From assembly GCA_028709355.1 (NCBI GenBank), contig JAQVXF010000064.1, positions 1 through 6,686 of the forward strand: 6,686 nt of DNA. Reading direction: 5' to 3'. The stretch's first letter is position 1, and each line of letters begins with the position of its first letter. Origin of the DNA: Syntrophomonas sp. (GTDB lineage Bacteria; Bacillota; Syntrophomonadia; Syntrophomonadales; Syntrophomonadaceae). A program made the translations under genes and the position numbers. Under the pieces are notes generated by a model. That model ran no database searches, was not told the DNA's origin, and saw only the letters and a list, made by a program, of their open reading frames with translations. Below are positions 3,808 through 6,686 of this stretch, piece by piece.

Positions 3808-6686
3808 TCAGGAATCAGTGCGCGCCCTCAAAAGATAGGCCGGGTCGGTTATGGCATCGATCTTGATGGCATAGGATGACTTCTTGGTGATATCCTCATC
3901 GGTGACGATGTGAATGTCCAAGAGTCCACCGGACGCGTAACCGGTCCTTAGGTAATTCATCTCGGCCAGGCTGATACTCCAGCCCTCCATCCACAGCAGG
4001 AGCTGTTGCTGCTGTGATTCCGTCCCGCGGAAATGGATGATCAGATCGATATCGCTGCCCGGACCTGCATCGCCGCTGTTGGTACTCCCAAACAGATAGA
4101 TCGCCTGTACTCCGAAGCGTTCCATATCCAGGGAGGCTGCGATACGTTCGGCCATGTGTTGACGCCAGCGCCAGTACTTTTCATCTTTATAAACCATAGC
4201 CTCCTGTTTATCAAGGGCGGTACGGCTTTCCGGCTTGATGGAGGATGCCCCTATGAAGGGGGATCCGAGGTAGGCTATCGCCTCCTCCAAGTCCGAGTTC
4301 ATGGCGATATTTACTACCCTGCCTTCATACTCGGCCGGTACATCGATTACCCGTATCACCTCATCCAGGTGGGCATACTCCGGCAACAGCCAGCGCAGCA
4401 TGTTTTCGGAGCGCAGGAAAAACGATTCCCGGAATAGCACCTCTTCATCATCAGGATAAAGGGGCAGATAGCGGATATTGGATTCGACCAGGTCTTGGAA
4501 GAAATGAGTTCCGAATGATAACTCCGGCATGTACTTCAACTTCTGGCGGGCTATCTCGATCAGAGCCGCGGTATTATTAATGTCGGCATAGCTCACTTGC
4601 ACTCCCAAGCGGATGTCCCCCCGGCTGCCCCAGCGGCCTGGACCCATGAGTAAGAAATGGTGCCGGGGCAGGAGCAGGTTCAGTTTGCTGACCGCTCGCC
4701 CAACATCGACCAGCTCTTCAAGCCTCTGCAGCCGGTTGTAGCCATCCGGATCGATATATACTACGTGGGATATATCCCTGATCAGGCCGTTGGATACGTA
4801 ACGGTTGGCGGAAAACAGGATATCGCGGTTGGGTATGTCCTTGGGAATAGCCGCAGGTGCTGTCTCCTGGCCAGAACTCTGCGGGCGGCACTGCAGCAGG
4901 TAGAAATCCTTGCCGTCGGAAGCAAATTCGATATCCACCGGGAATCCCAATTTATTCTGCAGGGTGTTCAGCATCAGGTGCACCCGTTTCATGAAGGGGG
5001 TGTCGGCAACCAGACCATCGAAGGTCACCAGCAACTCGTCGCGGGGGAAGTCCACACTGAAAGCGGCAGCTTTGCGCACGTAATCCTGCTCGTAGACCGA
5101 CGTGATCTTGTGGACTTGGGGAATCAAATGCCCCCACTCTTTCAACAGAGTCGATATCTCAACGGTCTCCACTATATTCTTCTCGAGATTGATCACATCA
5201 GCCTTCTTGGGTGAATAGCGCCTGATCTCATCCGGTACCGTATTGACCCGCAGGCGGGGCTGACCGGGAGCTGCCAGCACCGGAAAATCATCGGTCACGC
5301 GGTCGACTGCCCGGGTTCCCAATCCCAGTACCATCCGCACCAGACCGTCCTCGCGCTTTATTCGCGAGGACCATCGAAACTCGTTATTACTGAAAGCCAC
5401 CCCGGCATACACCGGGAAGAAGTACGGCCCTACCCGGGTGCCAACCACTTCTTGGATAAGAATTCCCATCTCTTCCGGGTAATCTAACAGACCCCGCTCC
5501 GCCCGGTATTGGATGGAATTGGGGCTGTACACCGAAGCGTAGACCTCGATTATTGCATCGATTAGGCTCTCCAGCCGCTCCTGCTTGCTGCCCTGGTTAG
5601 CCAGGAAGAGGCTCTTGTATTTGCCGGAAAAAGCGGCCCCCAATTGGTCCTCCAACAAGCTGGAACTGCGCACGATGAGCGGTACTTCTCCGAAATCATC
5701 CAGGGCCATGGCCAGGCTCTTGATTATCCCGGTGGGGAATTCGGAGTTTTTCATGATGTGGACTATGTTGGGATAATCCAGCCGGACCTCGTAGAGTTCT
5801 TTGTACTTCTGCACCCGCAGCTCTTCCAGCCGGTTGTGATGCAGGAATTCCTTCAATGCGTCGGTAGCCATGTACCATGTCTTGGGGACTTTGATAGCCC
5901 CCAGGGCAGGGATCTCCGCGCCCGCTTTCTCCATAATCTGCCGAGCCAGGAAGATCCCGGTGCCTTTGCCCCCTATTTTACCGTGGCTGCCTTCAGGGAA
6001 AATCAGGTGGCTGACGATATCATAGAAATCATTGATCTCAAAAAAGGGGCGGGCGATGTTGATGAATTCCAGTCTATCCGACAAAAACCTGCTGATCAGT
6101 GCTACTACCAGCCAGTGTTCCATGGGTGAATAGCGCAGCGCGCTGCCTTCCCCGGAGTTGCGGTAGCGGATTATCAGTCTACAAATCTCCGCCACCGAGG
6201 CGTTGATGCGATCTACTTCCTTTATAAGAGGGTAGGCCTTCTCTTCTTGCAGCCATTTGCGCACCCGGGTGGAAATCTCCGCATCACTCAGATGACGGGC
6301 GGCGATCTTGAAAGTATGATTGGTGATACTGATCAGGTTACCTAAAGGAAATTTCTCGGTGGGATAATTCTGCTCCACCGTACTATTATACAGGCGGGTA
6401 CCTTCACCGAAGGTCCACAATACTTCCTCGGCTTCCCGAACCCCACTCAGGTAAAGGTAATTGATCATTTTTCGGCATAGGTGCAACAGCATGCTTTGGT
6501 CGGTGCGCCCGATCAAATCCAGGATGATCATCCACTCATTGGGTGGTTCTCCGTTGAGATACAGTCCACTCTTGGAGGTGTTCCACTCCTGGATGACTTG
6601 CTCCATGTAGCGATGCTGAATCGTCTGACCGATGCGTTCGGCGATAGTCCGCAGCAACTTGCGCTCCTTTTCCAGGAAGTAACCTT
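3808..6686 (-). CDS. GAF-like / PEP-synthase-type ATP-grasp / nucleotidyltransferase fusion protein, N-terminus outside window
   Basis: The reading frame is open from the right edge to TGA 3810-3808. Numbering is from the codon at 6657. Upstream residues GYFLEKERK plus LLRTIAERIGQTIQHR (2-17) look like the C-terminal helix of a GAF domain, so the protein starts outside the window. Residues about 20-220 are mostly helical and unassigned. Residues about 225-600 form a PPDK_N ATP-grasp domain: GGKG (229-232, K231), LIVRSSSLLED (327-337, R330), MGILIQEVVG (397-406), DIEF (575-578, E577) and LLQCRP (587-592, Q589, R591). These match the ATP-binding and catalytic positions of PEP synthase and PPDK. 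Residues about 601-830 contain GPGRWGS (672-678) and GTHFFQD (716-722). Residues about 845-925 are a nucleotidyltransferase domain with LFGS (855-858), SDID (868-871, D869, D871) and LDIHI (913-917, D914). PEP-utilising His and TIM-barrel domains are absent, so it is not PpsA or PPDK. No signal peptide or transmembrane stretch is visible. Substrates unknown; perhaps a sensory phosphotransferase that also transfers nucleotides. Confidence 0.85.
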   Translation of the reverse strand, partial: GYFLEKERKLLRTIAERIGQTIQHRYMEQVIQEWNTSKSGLYLNGEPPNEWMIILDLIGRTDQSMLLHLCRKMINYLYLSGVREAEEVLWTFGEGTRLYNSTVEQNYPTEKFPLGNLISITNHTFKIAARHLSDAEISTRVRKWLQEEKAYPLIKEVDRINASVAEICRLIIRYRNSGEGSALRYSPMEHWLVVALISRFLSDRLEFINIARPFFEINDFYDIVSHLIFPEGSHGKIGGKGTGIFLARQIMEKAGAEIPALGAIKVPKTWYMATDALKEFLHHNRLEELRVQKYKELYEVRLDYPNIVHIMKNSEFPTGIIKSLAMALDDFGEVPLIVRSSSLLEDQLGAAFSGKYKSLFLANQGSKQERLESLIDAIIEVYASVYSPNSIQYRAERGLLDYPEEMGILIQEVVGTRVGPYFFPVYAGVAFSNNEFRWSSRIKREDGLVRMVLGLGTRAVDRVTDDFPVLAAPGQPRLRVNTVPDEIRRYSPKKADVINLEKNIVETVEISTLLKEWGHLIPQVHKITSVYEQDYVRKAAAFSVDFPRDELLVTFDGLVADTPFMKRVHLMLNTLQNKLGFPVDIEFASDGKDFYLLQCRPQSSGQETAPAAIPKDIPNRDILFSANRYVSNGLIRDISHVVYIDPDGYNRLQRLEELVDVGRAVSKLNLLLPRHHFLLMGPGRWGSRGDIRLGVQVSYADINNTAALIEIARQKLKYMPELSFGTHFFQDLVESNIRYLPLYPDDEEVLFRESFFLRSENMLRWLLPEYAHLDEVIRVIDVPAEYEGRVVNIAMNSDLEEAIAYLGSPFIGASSIKPESRTALDKQEAMVYKDEKYWRWRQHMAERIAASLDMERFGVQAIYLFGSTNSGDAGPGSDIDLIIHFRGTESQQQQLLLWMEGWSISLAEMNYLRTGYASGGLLDIHIVTDEDITKKSSYAIKIDAITDPAYLLRARTDS

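Noticed and set aside
4657..5214. 185-codon plus-strand open frame
   Set aside because: It lies antisense to the ATP-grasp part of the large minus-strand gene, whose motifs are clear; no ribosome site or recognisable product.
5644..6129. 161-codon plus-strand open frame
   Set aside because: Antisense shadow of the same large gene, with low-complexity composition and no family motif.
3808..6686. Plain PEP synthase or pyruvate phosphate dikinase
   Set aside because: Only the ATP-grasp domain matches; the phosphohistidine swivel and TIM-barrel regions are missing and replaced by unrelated domains.

Overview
The window looks like chromosomal DNA of an anaerobic, low-to-mid-GC Firmicute, probably a Clostridia-type or syntroph-related lineage. 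The reasons are strong GGAGG-type ribosome binding sites, one GTG start, a DegV-family protein, a one-step meso-diaminopimelate dehydrogenase, and a nuclease-Rad3 helicase fusion of the kind I associate with clostridia. This placement is an inference from gene content; there is no rRNA or other marker to fix it. I see no tRNA, rRNA, CRISPR array, insertion sequence or phage gene.

Layout. Three genes on the minus strand fill the left third: a nitroreductase (1752-2324), a DegV-family lipid-binding protein (797-1666), and the N-terminal 234 codons of a large DNA helicase carrying a PD-(D/E)XK nuclease domain (1-703, running off the left edge). The gaps between them are 85 and 93 nt, with no convincing terminator, so they may be one transcript. 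It would be driven by a good-looking promoter at 2443-2471 whose spacer holds a short inverted repeat. A 460-nt intergenic stretch (2325-2784) then separates this group from the divergent plus-strand gene for meso-diaminopimelate dehydrogenase (2785-3693). That gene ends in a clear intrinsic terminator (3726-3771).

The right-hand 43% is one very long minus-strand gene (3808 to beyond 6686), converging on the dehydrogenase gene. It encodes an unusual multidomain protein. The visible order is the tail of a GAF-like sensory domain, a helical region, a PEP-synthase/pyruvate-phosphate-dikinase-type ATP-grasp domain, a conserved block with GPGRWGS and GTHFFQ motifs, and a C-terminal nucleotidyltransferase domain with an apparently complete catalytic triad. 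It has no PEP-utilising phosphohistidine domain and no TIM-barrel domain, so it is not a normal PEP synthase or PPDK. This is the most interesting item in the window: a probable sensor/phosphotransferase/nucleotidyltransferase fusion whose substrate cannot be read from the sequence.

The genes do not form one obvious pathway. The dehydrogenase supplies meso-diaminopimelate for lysine and peptidoglycan. DegV proteins present fatty acids to fatty acid kinase. The nitroreductase is a flavin-dependent redox enzyme. The helicase-nuclease belongs to DNA repair or processing.
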